Assembly (NCBI RefSeq): GCF_004345825.1
Contig: NZ_SLXM01000007.1
Span: 124,001 to 188,000, forward strand
Source of the DNA: Tenacibaculum skagerrakense
GTDB lineage: Bacteria; Bacteroidota; Bacteroidia; Flavobacteriales; Flavobacteriaceae
Reading direction: 5' to 3'
DNA length: 64,000 nt
Position 1 is the first letter of the stretch; each line of letters opens with the position of its first letter. Below, piece after piece: positions 8,792-16,494 of this stretch. Position numbers and translations under genes: made by a program. The notes under the pieces are model-generated. The model was not told the origin of the DNA. It worked only from the letters and a program-made list of their open reading frames with translations, and made no database searches.

Positions 8792-9511
8792 ATGTCTGAT
8801 ACTTTAGTCATTATCCCTACCTATAACGAAAAAGAAAATATTGAAGCCATTATTCGAGCAACGTTCGATCAAGAAAAGGCTTTTGATATTTTAATTGTTG
8901 ATGATAATTCTCCAGATGGTACTGCAAATATTGTTGAAAAATTACAATTAGAGTTCCCCAACCAATTACATTTAGAGAAGAGAACTGGTAAGAACGGATT
9001 AGGAACCGCGTATATACATGGTTTTAAATGGGGGCTTGACAGAGAATACGAGTACATAATTGAGATGGATGCAGATTTCTCTCATAACCCAAATGATTTG
9101 ATACGATTGTATAATGCTTGTGCCAATGAAGGTGCTGATGTTTCTGTTGGATCACGTTATTCTGTGGGAGTAAATGTGGTTAACTGGCCTATGCATCGAG
9201 TTCTACTTTCCTATTTTGCTTCAAAGTATGTTCGATTTATAACAGGAATACCAGTAAATGATACTACTGCAGGATTTGTTTGTTGGAGTAGAGAAGTATT
9301 AGAAACTATTAAACTTGATAAAATTCGATTTGTTGGGTATGCATTTCAAATTGAAATGAAATACAAAGCATGGAAGCATGGTTTCTCTATCAAAGAAGTA
9401 TCTGTGATTTTTACTGATAGAACTTTGGGAGAGTCTAAAATGAGTGGAGGAATAGTTTATGAAGCATTGTTCGGAGTTATAAAAATGAGATTAAAAGGTT
9501 TACCAAAATAA
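8792..9511 (+). CDS. Polyprenol-phosphate mannosyltransferase-like GT2
   Basis: This 239-aa family 2 glycosyltransferase resembles polyprenol/dolichol-phosphate mannose synthases, which load a sugar from an NDP donor onto a lipid phosphate at the inner membrane. Signatures are IIPTYNEKENIE at residues 7-18, the DDNSPDGTA block near 38, the EMDADFSHNP metal-binding DxD region near 91, and RFVGYAFQIEMKYKA plus the basic C-terminal region. There is no membrane anchor beyond the GT-A domain, as in the short bacterial forms. It is followed after 1 bp by pyrC, so the two are probably cotranslated. Confidence 0.9.
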   Translation: MSDTLVIIPTYNEKENIEAIIRATFDQEKAFDILIVDDNSPDGTANIVEKLQLEFPNQLHLEKRTGKNGLGTAYIHGFKWGLDREYEYIIEMDADFSHNPNDLIRLYNACANEGADVSVGSRYSVGVNVVNWPMHRVLLSYFASKYVRFITGIPVNDTTAGFVCWSREVLETIKLDKIRFVGYAFQIEMKYKAWKHGFSIKEVSVIFTDRTLGESKMSGGIVYEALFGVIKMRLKGLPK

Positions 9512-9512
9512 A

Positions 9513-10853
9513 ATGAGCACATCGTATTTAATAAAAAACGCACAAATTGTAAATGAGAATACCGTTTTTAACGGAGATGTTTTAATTAAAGATGAATTTA
9601 TAGCAAAAATAGCGGCAGAGATTACTCCTTCTCCTGAAGATGTTGTTATTGATGCTAAAGGAAAGTATTTAATTCCAGGAATGATAGATGATCAGGTTCA
9701 TTTTAGAGAACCTGGCTTAACTCACAAAGCAAATATTGCTACCGAGAGTAAAGCTGCTATCGCAGGAGGAATTACTACCTTTATAGAAATGCCAAATACA
9801 GTTCCTCAAGCTACCACTCAAGAATTGTTAGAAGATAAATTTGAAATAGCAAGTAAAACTTCCTATGCTAACTATTCTTTCATGTTTGGAGGAACTAATG
9901 ATAATTTAGAAGAACTTTTAAAAACAAATCCTAAGAATGTAGCTGGAATTAAATTGTTTTTAGGCTCTTCAACAGGAAATATGTTAGTTGATAATGAAGA
10001 GGTTTTAGAGAAGATATTTTCGTCGACTAAAATGATTATTTCTGTGCATTGTGAAGATGAGCAAACTATTCGTGAAAATACAGCTAAGTTTAAAGAAGAG
10101 TACGGAGAAGATATCCCTATCAAATATCACCCAATTATAAGAAGTGAAGAAGCTTGTTATTTATCTTCATCTAAAGCAATTGAATTAGCTAAGAAAACTG
10201 GAGCTAGATTGCATGTTTTCCATTTATCAACTGCTAAAGAAATGGAGTTGTTTAGAAATGACATTCCATTGGAAGAAAAACAAATAACTGCTGAGGTTTG
10301 TATTCACCATTTATGGTTTTCTGATGCTGATTATGATAAAAAAGGTACGCATATTAAATGGAATCCGGCGGTGAAAACGGCTAACGATCGTGCTGCACTA
10401 TGGGAAGCTTTATTAGATGATCGAATTGATGTAATTGCAACAGACCATGCACCACATACTATAGAAGAAAAAGCTAATGTGTATACAAATGCTCCAAGTG
10501 GAGGGCCGTTAGTTCAACATGCAGTAATTGCACTTTTTGAAAAAGTAAAAGAAGGAGTAATTTCTGTAGAAAAGGTAGTTGAAAAAATGGCTCATAATCC
10601 AGCAAAACTTTTCCAAGTTTCAAAAAGAGGTTTTATAAAGGAAGGATATTATGCAGACGTTGTTCTTGTAGATTCAGAATCTAATTGGGAAGTTTCTAAA
10701 GACAACATTTTATACAAATGCGGTTGGTCTCCTTTTGAAGGAGAAACTTTTTCTTCTAAAATTACACACACTTTTGTAAATGGTGTTTTAATGTACGATA
10801 ATGGTACTTTTAACGAAGAAGTAAAAGGAAAGCGTTTATTGTTTGATAGATAA
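9513..10853 (+). CDS. pyrC: Dihydroorotase, class I
   Basis: This 446-aa amidohydrolase interconverts carbamoyl aspartate and dihydroorotate in pyrimidine synthesis. The metal-site segment reads IDDQVHFREPG (residues 58-68), so the first His of the usual HxH is Gln61 while His63 remains. The other ligands are present: KLFLG with the carboxylated Lys near 146, SVHCEDE near 177, VFHLSTAKE near 236, and ATDHAPH near 310. I recall the QxH form in other Bacteroidota but cannot check it here. The gene sits between the GT2 gene and a DUF4296 lipoprotein gene in one operon. Confidence 0.93.
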   Translation: MSTSYLIKNAQIVNENTVFNGDVLIKDEFIAKIAAEITPSPEDVVIDAKGKYLIPGMIDDQVHFREPGLTHKANIATESKAAIAGGITTFIEMPNTVPQATTQELLEDKFEIASKTSYANYSFMFGGTNDNLEELLKTNPKNVAGIKLFLGSSTGNMLVDNEEVLEKIFSSTKMIISVHCEDEQTIRENTAKFKEEYGEDIPIKYHPIIRSEEACYLSSSKAIELAKKTGARLHVFHLSTAKEMELFRNDIPLEEKQITAEVCIHHLWFSDADYDKKGTHIKWNPAVKTANDRAALWEALLDDRIDVIATDHAPHTIEEKANVYTNAPSGGPLVQHAVIALFEKVKEGVISVEKVVEKMAHNPAKLFQVSKRGFIKEGYYADVVLVDSESNWEVSKDNILYKCGWSPFEGETFSSKITHTFVNGVLMYDNGTFNEEVKGKRLLFDR

Positions 10854-10864
10854 TAATTGCTAAA

Positions 10865-11329
10865 ATGAAAAGGTTACAGTTTATCATAGCATCACTTATT
10901 CTGTTTGTTTCCTGTACAGGAAATACTATTTATAAGAAACCAAAAGATCTTATTCCTAGAGACTCTATGGTTTTATTATTGACTGATATGCATATAGCGG
11001 CGGCAGCCAGACAAACAAAAAATAAGTTTAATGGTAAAGATGTTAATTATATGTATTTGATATATGAGAAGTATAAAATTGATAGCACCCGATTTGAGAA
11101 TAGCAATACCTACTATACTTCGATGATAGATAATTATGATAAACTTTTAAATGAGGTAAAAGAGCACTTACAACAAAAAGGAGTTGATATTCAAAAGGAG
11201 ATCAATGCTTCAGATTCTATTACCAAAGACAAGAAAAAAGAAGTTAAACTCGAGATTGACTCCTTAATTACTGATGTAGAAAAGAAACGTACAAAGAAGC
11301 TTCAACAGACTACTAAAGAAGAGGAATAA
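10865..11329 (+). CDS. DUF4296 lipoprotein
   Basis: This 154-aa protein has a lipoprotein signal (hydrophobic segment ending FVSC, Cys17), followed by the DUF4296-type motif IPRDSMVLLLTDMHIAAAAR. The C-terminal third is charged and helical, probably coiled. It is anchored in the periplasm or outer membrane; function unknown. It lies 11 bp after pyrC and is the last gene of that operon, an arrangement I recall as common in flavobacteria. Confidence 0.8.
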   Translation: MKRLQFIIASLILFVSCTGNTIYKKPKDLIPRDSMVLLLTDMHIAAAARQTKNKFNGKDVNYMYLIYEKYKIDSTRFENSNTYYTSMIDNYDKLLNEVKEHLQQKGVDIQKEINASDSITKDKKKEVKLEIDSLITDVEKKRTKKLQQTTKEEE

Positions 11330-11330
11330 A

Positions 11331-12335
11331 TTATTTTAAAAAGTCATTGCAAACTTCACTAATTACAGAGTCAATAGGTTCAAATTTAAAGTCTATTGCA
11401 TTTTCAATTTTATCAGTTTCGTAGTACTCTTTGTTATGCGAAGATTTTGCAGAATTCTTTGTCATTAGCGGCTTTTTACCAGTAAGCTTAGTAAGAAACC
11501 AATCTAACCTCCAGAATATAGAAGTCATCAATGGAGTGGCTTTAATCGAAGGTTTTGTAACAGAGAAGCATTCTGCTATATTTGATAATACTTCTTTAAA
11601 AGAGTTGTTTTCAGAAACTAAAATAAATCGTTCATTAGAAATAGATGAATTTGTTAATTGAACCATTGCTTTTACAACGTCTTTTACAGAAACAAAGCCA
11701 GTAATACCTTCTGTATAAAATTTAAATCCGTTGTAAACTTGACTAAACATTTTTCCTGACCCTTCATTAAAAAAGCCGCTTCCTAAAATCACACCCGGAT
11801 TTACAATAACAATATTTAAACCTTCTTGACTTCCTCTCCAAACTTCCATTTCTGCACCATATTTTGTGATAGCATACCCGTGTTTATTACCATTATCATT
11901 CCAATCATTTTCTTCATTAACAAACTCGCCATTTACAGCATCACCAATTGCTGCTATGGAACTAACAAAACAAAATTTTTCAACCTTATAGTCTATTGAA
12001 AAGTTCACCATATTAGCCGTACCTTCTATGTTTGTCTTTCGCATTTTATAGTAATCTTTAGGATCAAAAGAAACTAAGGCAGCACAGTGATAAACTTTAG
12101 AAATAGTATTTTCAAAAACTTTTTTTAAAGAAGGAATATCAGTTATGTCGGCTTTAATCCAGTTAATTTTAGAAAATAGATTAGCATAATCTTCTGTATA
12201 GTAAGAAAACACTTTTTTTACTATTTCTATTTTTTCCTCGGTTCTAAAAATTGCAATTACAGCATCATTTTCAATGCTTAAGCGATATAATAAATGCGCT
12301 CCAACTAATCCTGTTCCTCCAGTTACTAAAATCAT
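11331..12335 (-). CDS. NAD-dependent epimerase/dehydratase family protein
   Basis: This 334-aa protein is an extended short-chain dehydrogenase. It has the N-terminal GGTGLVGAHL nucleotide-binding loop, the CAALVSFDP segment near residue 88, a Ser in CFVSSIAAIG near 125, and YAITKYGAE with the catalytic Tyr and Lys near 153-157. The C-terminal substrate domain is not diagnostic, so the substrate is unknown. It lies convergent with the DUF4296 gene, 1 bp apart, and a terminator separates it from the upstream lipoprotein gene. Confidence 0.88.
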   Translation of the reverse strand: MILVTGGTGLVGAHLLYRLSIENDAVIAIFRTEEKIEIVKKVFSYYTEDYANLFSKINWIKADITDIPSLKKVFENTISKVYHCAALVSFDPKDYYKMRKTNIEGTANMVNFSIDYKVEKFCFVSSIAAIGDAVNGEFVNEENDWNDNGNKHGYAITKYGAEMEVWRGSQEGLNIVIVNPGVILGSGFFNEGSGKMFSQVYNGFKFYTEGITGFVSVKDVVKAMVQLTNSSISNERFILVSENNSFKEVLSNIAECFSVTKPSIKATPLMTSIFWRLDWFLTKLTGKKPLMTKNSAKSSHNKEYYETDKIENAIDFKFEPIDSVISEVCNDFLK

Positions 12336-12339
12336 ACTT

Positions 12340-12347
12340 CAAAAATA
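12340..12347 (-). promoter_or_regulatory. Possible -7 box next to the epimerase start
   Basis: Reads TATTTTTG on the minus strand and ends only 4 nt before the ATG at 12335, so the transcript would be nearly leaderless. The short spacing lowers confidence. Confidence 0.35.
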
Positions 12348-12357
12348 GTCATAAAAA

Positions 12358-12381
12358 AAGGTTGCTTTAAAGCAACCTTTG
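12358..12381. terminator. Bidirectional terminator
   Basis: A perfect 24-bp palindrome made of two 12-bp arms (AAAGGTTGCTTT and its complement) has a T-run on the plus strand and an A-run giving U on the minus strand. It ends the minus-strand lipoprotein gene before the epimerase gene. Confidence 0.85.
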
Positions 12382-12403
12382 TTTTTTTTATAATCTTTAT
12401 TTA

Positions 12404-13012
12404 TTACTGAATTACAGGTACATTGTTAATTTGAATCTTAACATCAAATTCAATTTGACCACTTTGTCCATCACCTTCAACAATATTAGTAACTTTAATT
12501 AATCCTTTATTTCCTAATTCATCTTGAAATTCAATAATATCATTTACAGCTATTTGAGTAACTATTTGAGATGTAGGCTTTGAAATACTGTTTAATTCTG
12601 ATTCTAGCGTAATTGCATTAAAATCAGTTACAGAGTAGTTTGTAGATTTTTTAAAGAAACATTCATTTTTGTTAGCATCAGAAATAGCCGTTAAATTAAA
12701 AACATCTGACGGATAATTTTTTACAGAAGCAAAAGAAGCTTTGTTGGTAGCTCCGTAATAGTATCCAAAATCCCAAGAACTTCCTGTATTAGATGCATCA
12801 CTAATTTTATGAATTGTATTGTTGTAAAAAGTCATAAAAGTAGACGAACTTTCATCAGCTAAAGGAGCTGCTAATAATTTTGCTGAATATGTAGTAACCG
12901 CTACCGGATCAGTTATGTCCCCAGGAATTTCATCATCATCGCTACAGCTTGTTAACACAAATAAGTTAGTTATTAACGCTAATACGATCGGAAATTTTAA
13001 ATAATTTTTCAT
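12404..13012 (-). CDS. Lipoprotein, possibly HmuY-like
   Basis: This 202-aa protein has a signal peptide ending LTSCSDDD (Cys23) with acidic residues after the Cys, as is usual for surface lipoproteins of this phylum. The body is beta-rich, with SSWDFGYYYG near residue 80 that faintly resembles the WDFAF-type motif of HmuY-like heme-binding lipoproteins. That similarity is weak and heme binding is not claimed. No TonB receptor is adjacent. It is a monocistronic unit with its own terminator. Confidence 0.7.
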   Translation of the reverse strand: MKNYLKFPIVLALITNLFVLTSCSDDDEIPGDITDPVAVTTYSAKLLAAPLADESSSTFMTFYNNTIHKISDASNTGSSWDFGYYYGATNKASFASVKNYPSDVFNLTAISDANKNECFFKKSTNYSVTDFNAITLESELNSISKPTSQIVTQIAVNDIIEFQDELGNKGLIKVTNIVEGDGQSGQIEFDVKIQINNVPVIQ

Positions 13013-13151
13013 TTTTCTAAGTTTTTACATTCTTAGTATTTAAGACACTACTTATTCAGTTAAAGTCACTAATTAGCTAGATTTTTTGTTTTCGTATTGT
13101 AATTCATTAAAAATTAATAAATGAAGAAGAATGTAAAAAGTATCTAAATAG

Positions 13152-13160
13152 TATATTTGC
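13152..13160 (+). promoter_or_regulatory. tyrS promoter -7 box
   Basis: TATATTTGC matches TAnnTTTGC exactly, 27 bp before the tyrS ATG. Confidence 0.6.
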
Positions 13161-13187
13161 GATTCATTCACTATAAGTAAATTTAAA

Positions 13188-14492
13188 ATGGCTAAAAATT
13201 TAGTAGAAGAACTTAGATGGCGAGGAATGGTTCATGATATAATGCCAGGAACCGAAGAACAATTAGAAAAAGAAATGACAAGCGCTTATATTGGTTTTGA
13301 TCCTACTTCGGATTCGTTACATATAGGTAGTTTAGTTCCGATTATTTTATTGGTTCACTTAGAAAAAGCTGGTCATAAGCCAATCGCTTTAGTTGGTGGA
13401 GCTACGGGTATGATTGGAGATCCATCAGGTAAATCTGATGAGAGAAATTTATTGAATGAAGAAACGTTAGCTAAAAATGTTGATGGTATCAAAAGAACAT
13501 TAGCTCGTTTTTTAAATTTTGATAGTAAACAAGCCAATGCCCCAATTTTAGTGAATAATTACGATTGGATGAAGGATTTTTCTTTCATTGAATTTGCTAG
13601 AGATGTAGGTAAGCGTATTACCGTAAATTATATGATGGCAAAAGATTCTGTAAAGAAGAGAATTTCTGGAGAGTCTGGGAGTGGAATGTCGTTTACAGAA
13701 TTTACGTACCAATTAATTCAAGGGTACGATTTTTACCATTTACATAAAACCCATAATTGTATGTTGCAAATGGGAGGTTCTGATCAATGGGGAAATATTA
13801 CCACGGGTACAGAGCTTGTAAGAAGAATGAATCCTGGAGTAGATGCAAAAGCATTTGCTATGACCTGTCCTTTAATAACTAAAGCAGATGGATCTAAATT
13901 TGGAAAATCAGAAGGAGGAAATGTATGGTTAGATGCAGATAAAACTTCGGTATATAAATTTTACCAGTTTTGGTTAAATTCTTCAGATGAAGATGCTGAA
14001 AAATACATTAAGATTTTTACATTTTTAGATAAAGAAACGATAGACACTTTAATTGAAGAGCATAGAGAAGCACCACATGCTCGTTTGTTACAGAAAAAGT
14101 TAGCAGAAGAGGTTACAACATTTGTGCATTCTAAAGAGGAGTTAGATAAAGCGATTACTGCCTCTAATATTTTATTTGGAAAATCAACCGCTGATGACTT
14201 AAAGAGTTTAGATGAAATAACTTTTTTAGACGTTTTTGAAGGTGTTCCTAAAGCTGTTGTTGATAAAGCCGAATTTGAAGCTGGCTTAGATATGATTGCT
14301 GCCTTATCGGCAAAAACACAATTTTTAAAATCGAACGGAGATGCAAGAAGAGCTTTAAAAGAAAACTCTATTTCTGTTAATAAAGAAAAGATAAATGAAG
14401 ATTATACCATTACATCTTCAGATTTAATTGCTAACAAGTATGTGTTACTACAAAGAGGGAAAAAGAATTACTTTTTACTAAAAGTAGAATAA
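13188..14492 (+). CDS. tyrS: Tyrosyl-tRNA synthetase
   Basis: This 434-aa class I aminoacyl-tRNA synthetase charges tRNA-Tyr in the cytosol. It has [16 protein letters not shown] with the HIGH-type motif LHIG at 44-47, the [13 protein letters not shown] block near 65, [14 protein letters not shown] near 200 (tyrosine recognition), the KFGKSEGGN signature near 236 (the bacterial TyrS version of KMSKS), and a C-terminal S4 RNA-binding domain from about residue 370. The length is typical. It has its own promoter and ends 1 bp from a convergent small gene. Confidence 0.97.
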   Translation: MAKNLVEELRWRGMVHDIMPGTEEQLEKEMTSAYIGFDPTSDSLHIGSLVPIILLVHLEKAGHKPIALVGGATGMIGDPSGKSDERNLLNEETLAKNVDGIKRTLARFLNFDSKQANAPILVNNYDWMKDFSFIEFARDVGKRITVNYMMAKDSVKKRISGESGSGMSFTEFTYQLIQGYDFYHLHKTHNCMLQMGGSDQWGNITTGTELVRRMNPGVDAKAFAMTCPLITKADGSKFGKSEGGNVWLDADKTSVYKFYQFWLNSSDEDAEKYIKIFTFLDKETIDTLIEEHREAPHARLLQKKLAEEVTTFVHSKEELDKAITASNILFGKSTADDLKSLDEITFLDVFEGVPKAVVDKAEFEAGLDMIAALSAKTQFLKSNGDARRALKENSISVNKEKINEDYTITSSDLIANKYVLLQRGKKNYFLLKVE

Positions 14493-14493
14493 A

Positions 14494-14676
14494 TTAGGAA
14501 GCAATTTTTACATCAATAGTTAAAGGGCATCGCTTACAGTTGATGCCTTTTTTCTTATACTTATTACAACACTTGCTTTTCGGTTTTAAACAAGAAGCAG
14601 CACAAGCGCTATCACAAGTGTTTAAGCTGTGTAATTTTGTAATTGTTTCTTTTTTAGGGGTATAAAATACAATCAT
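14494..14676 (-). CDS. Small cysteine-rich protein
   Basis: This 60-aa basic protein has seven cysteines (C21, C25, C29, C36, C37, C47, C50) arranged as CX3CX3C, CC and CX2C within a Lys-rich background. That looks like a small metal-binding protein rather than a shadow ORF. A -7 box (TATATTTG) lies 18 bp upstream on the same strand, which supports real expression. It has no signal peptide. It is convergent with tyrS, and its coding sequence overlaps a hairpin that may terminate tyrS. The function is unknown; zinc or Fe-S binding is a guess. Confidence 0.65.
   Translation of the reverse strand: MIVFYTPKKETITKLHSLNTCDSACAASCLKPKSKCCNKYKKKGINCKRCPLTIDVKIAS
14522..14554 (+). terminator. Possible tyrS terminator inside the convergent gene
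   Basis: GGCATC pairs with GATGCC around a 9-nt loop, flanked by AAAG on the left and a run of six T on the right, giving a plausible plus-strand terminator. It lies inside the antisense Cys-rich gene. Confidence 0.5.
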
Positions 14677-14694
14677 CTAGTATAAAATTCTGCA

Positions 14695-14702
14695 CAAATA
14701 TA
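14695..14702 (-). promoter_or_regulatory. -7 box of the Cys-rich gene
   Basis: Reads TATATTTG on the minus strand, 18 bp upstream of the ATG at 14676. Confidence 0.55.
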
Positions 14703-14787
14703 AATATTTATTTAGAATAAATAAAAATAAAATTTGTAATTGTAACTAATTCAGAATTTTGTTCACCAATAATCATAAAAATTAACT

Positions 14788-14892
14788 ATGCAAAACGAAA
14801 TCATATTAGAAAGTAAATTAACAGCACATCAAAAAACACATGTTGCTATGGTAATTGGGTTGCCAGTTATTATCGTGGCGTTACAGTCCTAA
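14788..14892 (+). CDS. 34-aa ORF with one membrane segment, possibly a fragment
   Basis: The frame runs from ATG to TAA and encodes a polar N-terminus followed by a hydrophobic stretch (AMVIGLPVIIVAL). Just before its stop, the frame used by the next ORF becomes readable as YRGVTVLNDHLSIYG and runs into that ORF without a stop. This suggests the two were one gene split by a frameshift near 14865. It could instead be an independent small membrane protein. No promoter box was seen. Confidence 0.35.
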   Translation: MQNEIILESKLTAHQKTHVAMVIGLPVIIVALQS

Positions 14893-14915
14893 ACGATCAC
14901 CTTTCAATTTACGGA

Positions 14916-15329
14916 ATGAAACAGTGGTCATTAGTTACTCCTAAGCTTCTTTTTCTTTTTAGTATACTACTATTGGGAGTCTTTTCACTGTTTTTGAAAT
15001 CTGGAGTACTAAAAGTTAATAGCGACTTATATTTAGGTACTTATATTTTTGGGAAGTTGATTTTCAAAAAGAAAATTATTATAACACAAAAATCCAAAGT
15101 AGCAGTTTTAAAGCTGAGTAAGCGTCAAAAAATGGCTTGGTTTTCTGTAGCTAGTCCAGACCAATCATTGTCTTATCACAAGAATGATGTCACTTTATTA
15201 AATGATAAACACACTCATAAAGAATTGCTTATTTCATTAAATGATGAGGTTTTAGCCAAGAAGGTAATTACCTTTCTTGAGGAGAACTTTGGGTTTATTC
15301 ACGAAGTTTATAGTCCTGATTTTAGTTAG
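14916..15329 (+). CDS. Small membrane protein of unknown function
   Basis: This 137-aa protein has one N-terminal membrane segment (about residues 10-27) and a cytosolic or periplasmic region of about 110 residues with no recognised motif; the middle (FKKKIIITQKSKVAVLKLSK) is basic and beta-like. The reading frame is open upstream of the ATG back to 14817, so the true protein may be longer or belong to a frameshifted gene starting at 14788. The next gene overlaps or closely follows it. The function is unknown. Confidence 0.55.
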   Translation: MKQWSLVTPKLLFLFSILLLGVFSLFLKSGVLKVNSDLYLGTYIFGKLIFKKKIIITQKSKVAVLKLSKRQKMAWFSVASPDQSLSYHKNDVTLLNDKHTHKELLISLNDEVLAKKVITFLEENFGFIHEVYSPDFS

Positions 15330-15885
15330 AAATTTAAATAAGGAATTGAATAAGTATAAACAAACTTTTGGAGTTAGTGAAATTGGAAAATTTCAGTTTT
15401 ATAGTGGAATATTAATTGGTTTAGGTTATGCTTTTACATTAAACTATCTCTTTAGGCTTACTCTTAGACTATGTAATTTAGGAATGTATATTGATGATTG
15501 GAGTTTAAATTATGAGATTAATCCTTTCTATTACTTATTGATAGCTTTTAGTTCTGTTTGTTTTGCTTTTTGTTTTACTACCAATTTATGGATGAGTAAA
15601 GTATATGTAAAAGATAAGAGAAGAAAATTAAAGATTAGAAAAGCACAATTTAATTCTATTTGGATTCTTTTTGGGACTTTAATGTTTCTATTAAGATTAT
15701 TTTGGTATTTAGCAGGAGTAGAAATAACAATTGAAAATGATTTTCCTTTGTTATGATTTGGTATTCCTTTCTTAATCTATATATATTGTTGGAATTTAAT
15801 TTTAGATGTATTTAAATCAACGAAAGCACAGCTGATTTCACTTCCTATAATCTTACTTTTTAGCGTTGTTCTAAGTTTAATATAA
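15277..15885 (+). pseudogene. Membrane protein gene interrupted by an in-frame TGA
   Basis: The frame gives a polytopic protein of up to 159 codons (start uncertain: ATG at 15277, or a TTG near 15346 that would avoid overlap with the previous gene) ending at TGA 15754-15756. Directly after the TGA the same frame stays open for 42 more codons to TAA at 15883-15885, and these encode another hydrophobic pair (FGIPFLIYIYCW and LISLPIILLFSVV). A nonsense mutation, perhaps from a Trp codon, is the simplest reading. Sequencing error, or a true stop followed by chance open sequence, are alternatives. No family recognised. Confidence 0.5.
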
Positions 15886-15999
15886 AATGAAATCAATTTG
15901 TTAAAGTTTTCAAACAAAAAAATTAAGGAAACACTTTTTTTTACCTGAACAAGCACTATAAAATCTACAATTTCTGAGTTAATTAAGTTAAAAGAAATC

Positions 16000-16008
16000 T
16001 ATCTTTGC
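16000..16008 (+). promoter_or_regulatory. -7 box for the copper-receptor operon
   Basis: TATCTTTGC matches TAnnTTTGC, 24 bp before the TTG start of the small Cys-motif gene. Confidence 0.55.
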
Positions 16009-16032
16009 AAACTGTAAATGTAGCTTCGTTTT

Positions 16033-16401
16033 TTGAAAATAAAACTTACTTCATATCTATTTGTTTTCTTGTATATAATTGCAATGTTGCGACCAATAGC
16101 CCCTTTTGTAGAATATGCTATTAATTACGATTATATTGCTAAAGTTTTGTGTATTAATAAAGACAATCCAGAACTGAATTGTAATGGAAAATGTCAATTA
16201 ATGGAAAAACTTAAACAACAAGAAGAAGACGATTTCAATTCGTTACGAATTCATATGGAGGAATATCCTATAGGATTTGTACGAGTTTTAAAACTGGAAA
16301 ATGAACCTGTAACCACTTCAATTCAAAAAAACAAATTTCATTACAAAGTAGATTACAGCTATCTATTTTATCAAAGCGTTTTTCATCCACCTTCAGTATA
16401 A
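16033..16401 (+). CDS. Small Cys-motif protein paired with a TonB receptor
   Basis: This 122-aa protein starts at TTG; no ATG lies between the -7 box and the hydrophobic N-terminus. It has an N-terminal hydrophobic segment (about residues 6-22) and a conserved-looking block with LCINKDNPELNCNGKCQL, giving three cysteines in CX9-10CX3C spacing. I recall similar small proteins upstream of TonB receptors in Bacteroidota, but they have no assigned function. It is 93 bp upstream of an OprC-like receptor, so a copper-related periplasmic role is a reasonable inference. A 9-bp inverted repeat (16422-16430 with 16450-16458) lies in the gap. Confidence 0.7.
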   Translation: MKIKLTSYLFVFLYIIAMLRPIAPFVEYAINYDYIAKVLCINKDNPELNCNGKCQLMEKLKQQEEDDFNSLRIHMEEYPIGFVRVLKLENEPVTTSIQKNKFHYKVDYSYLFYQSVFHPPSV

Positions 16402-16494
16402 ATTTTACATATCAATTTTTTTAAAAGCTAAAGCTGTTTTCATATAAAATAGCTTTTATAGCAACACCTATGTAAAATTTCAAATCTAAAAAAG

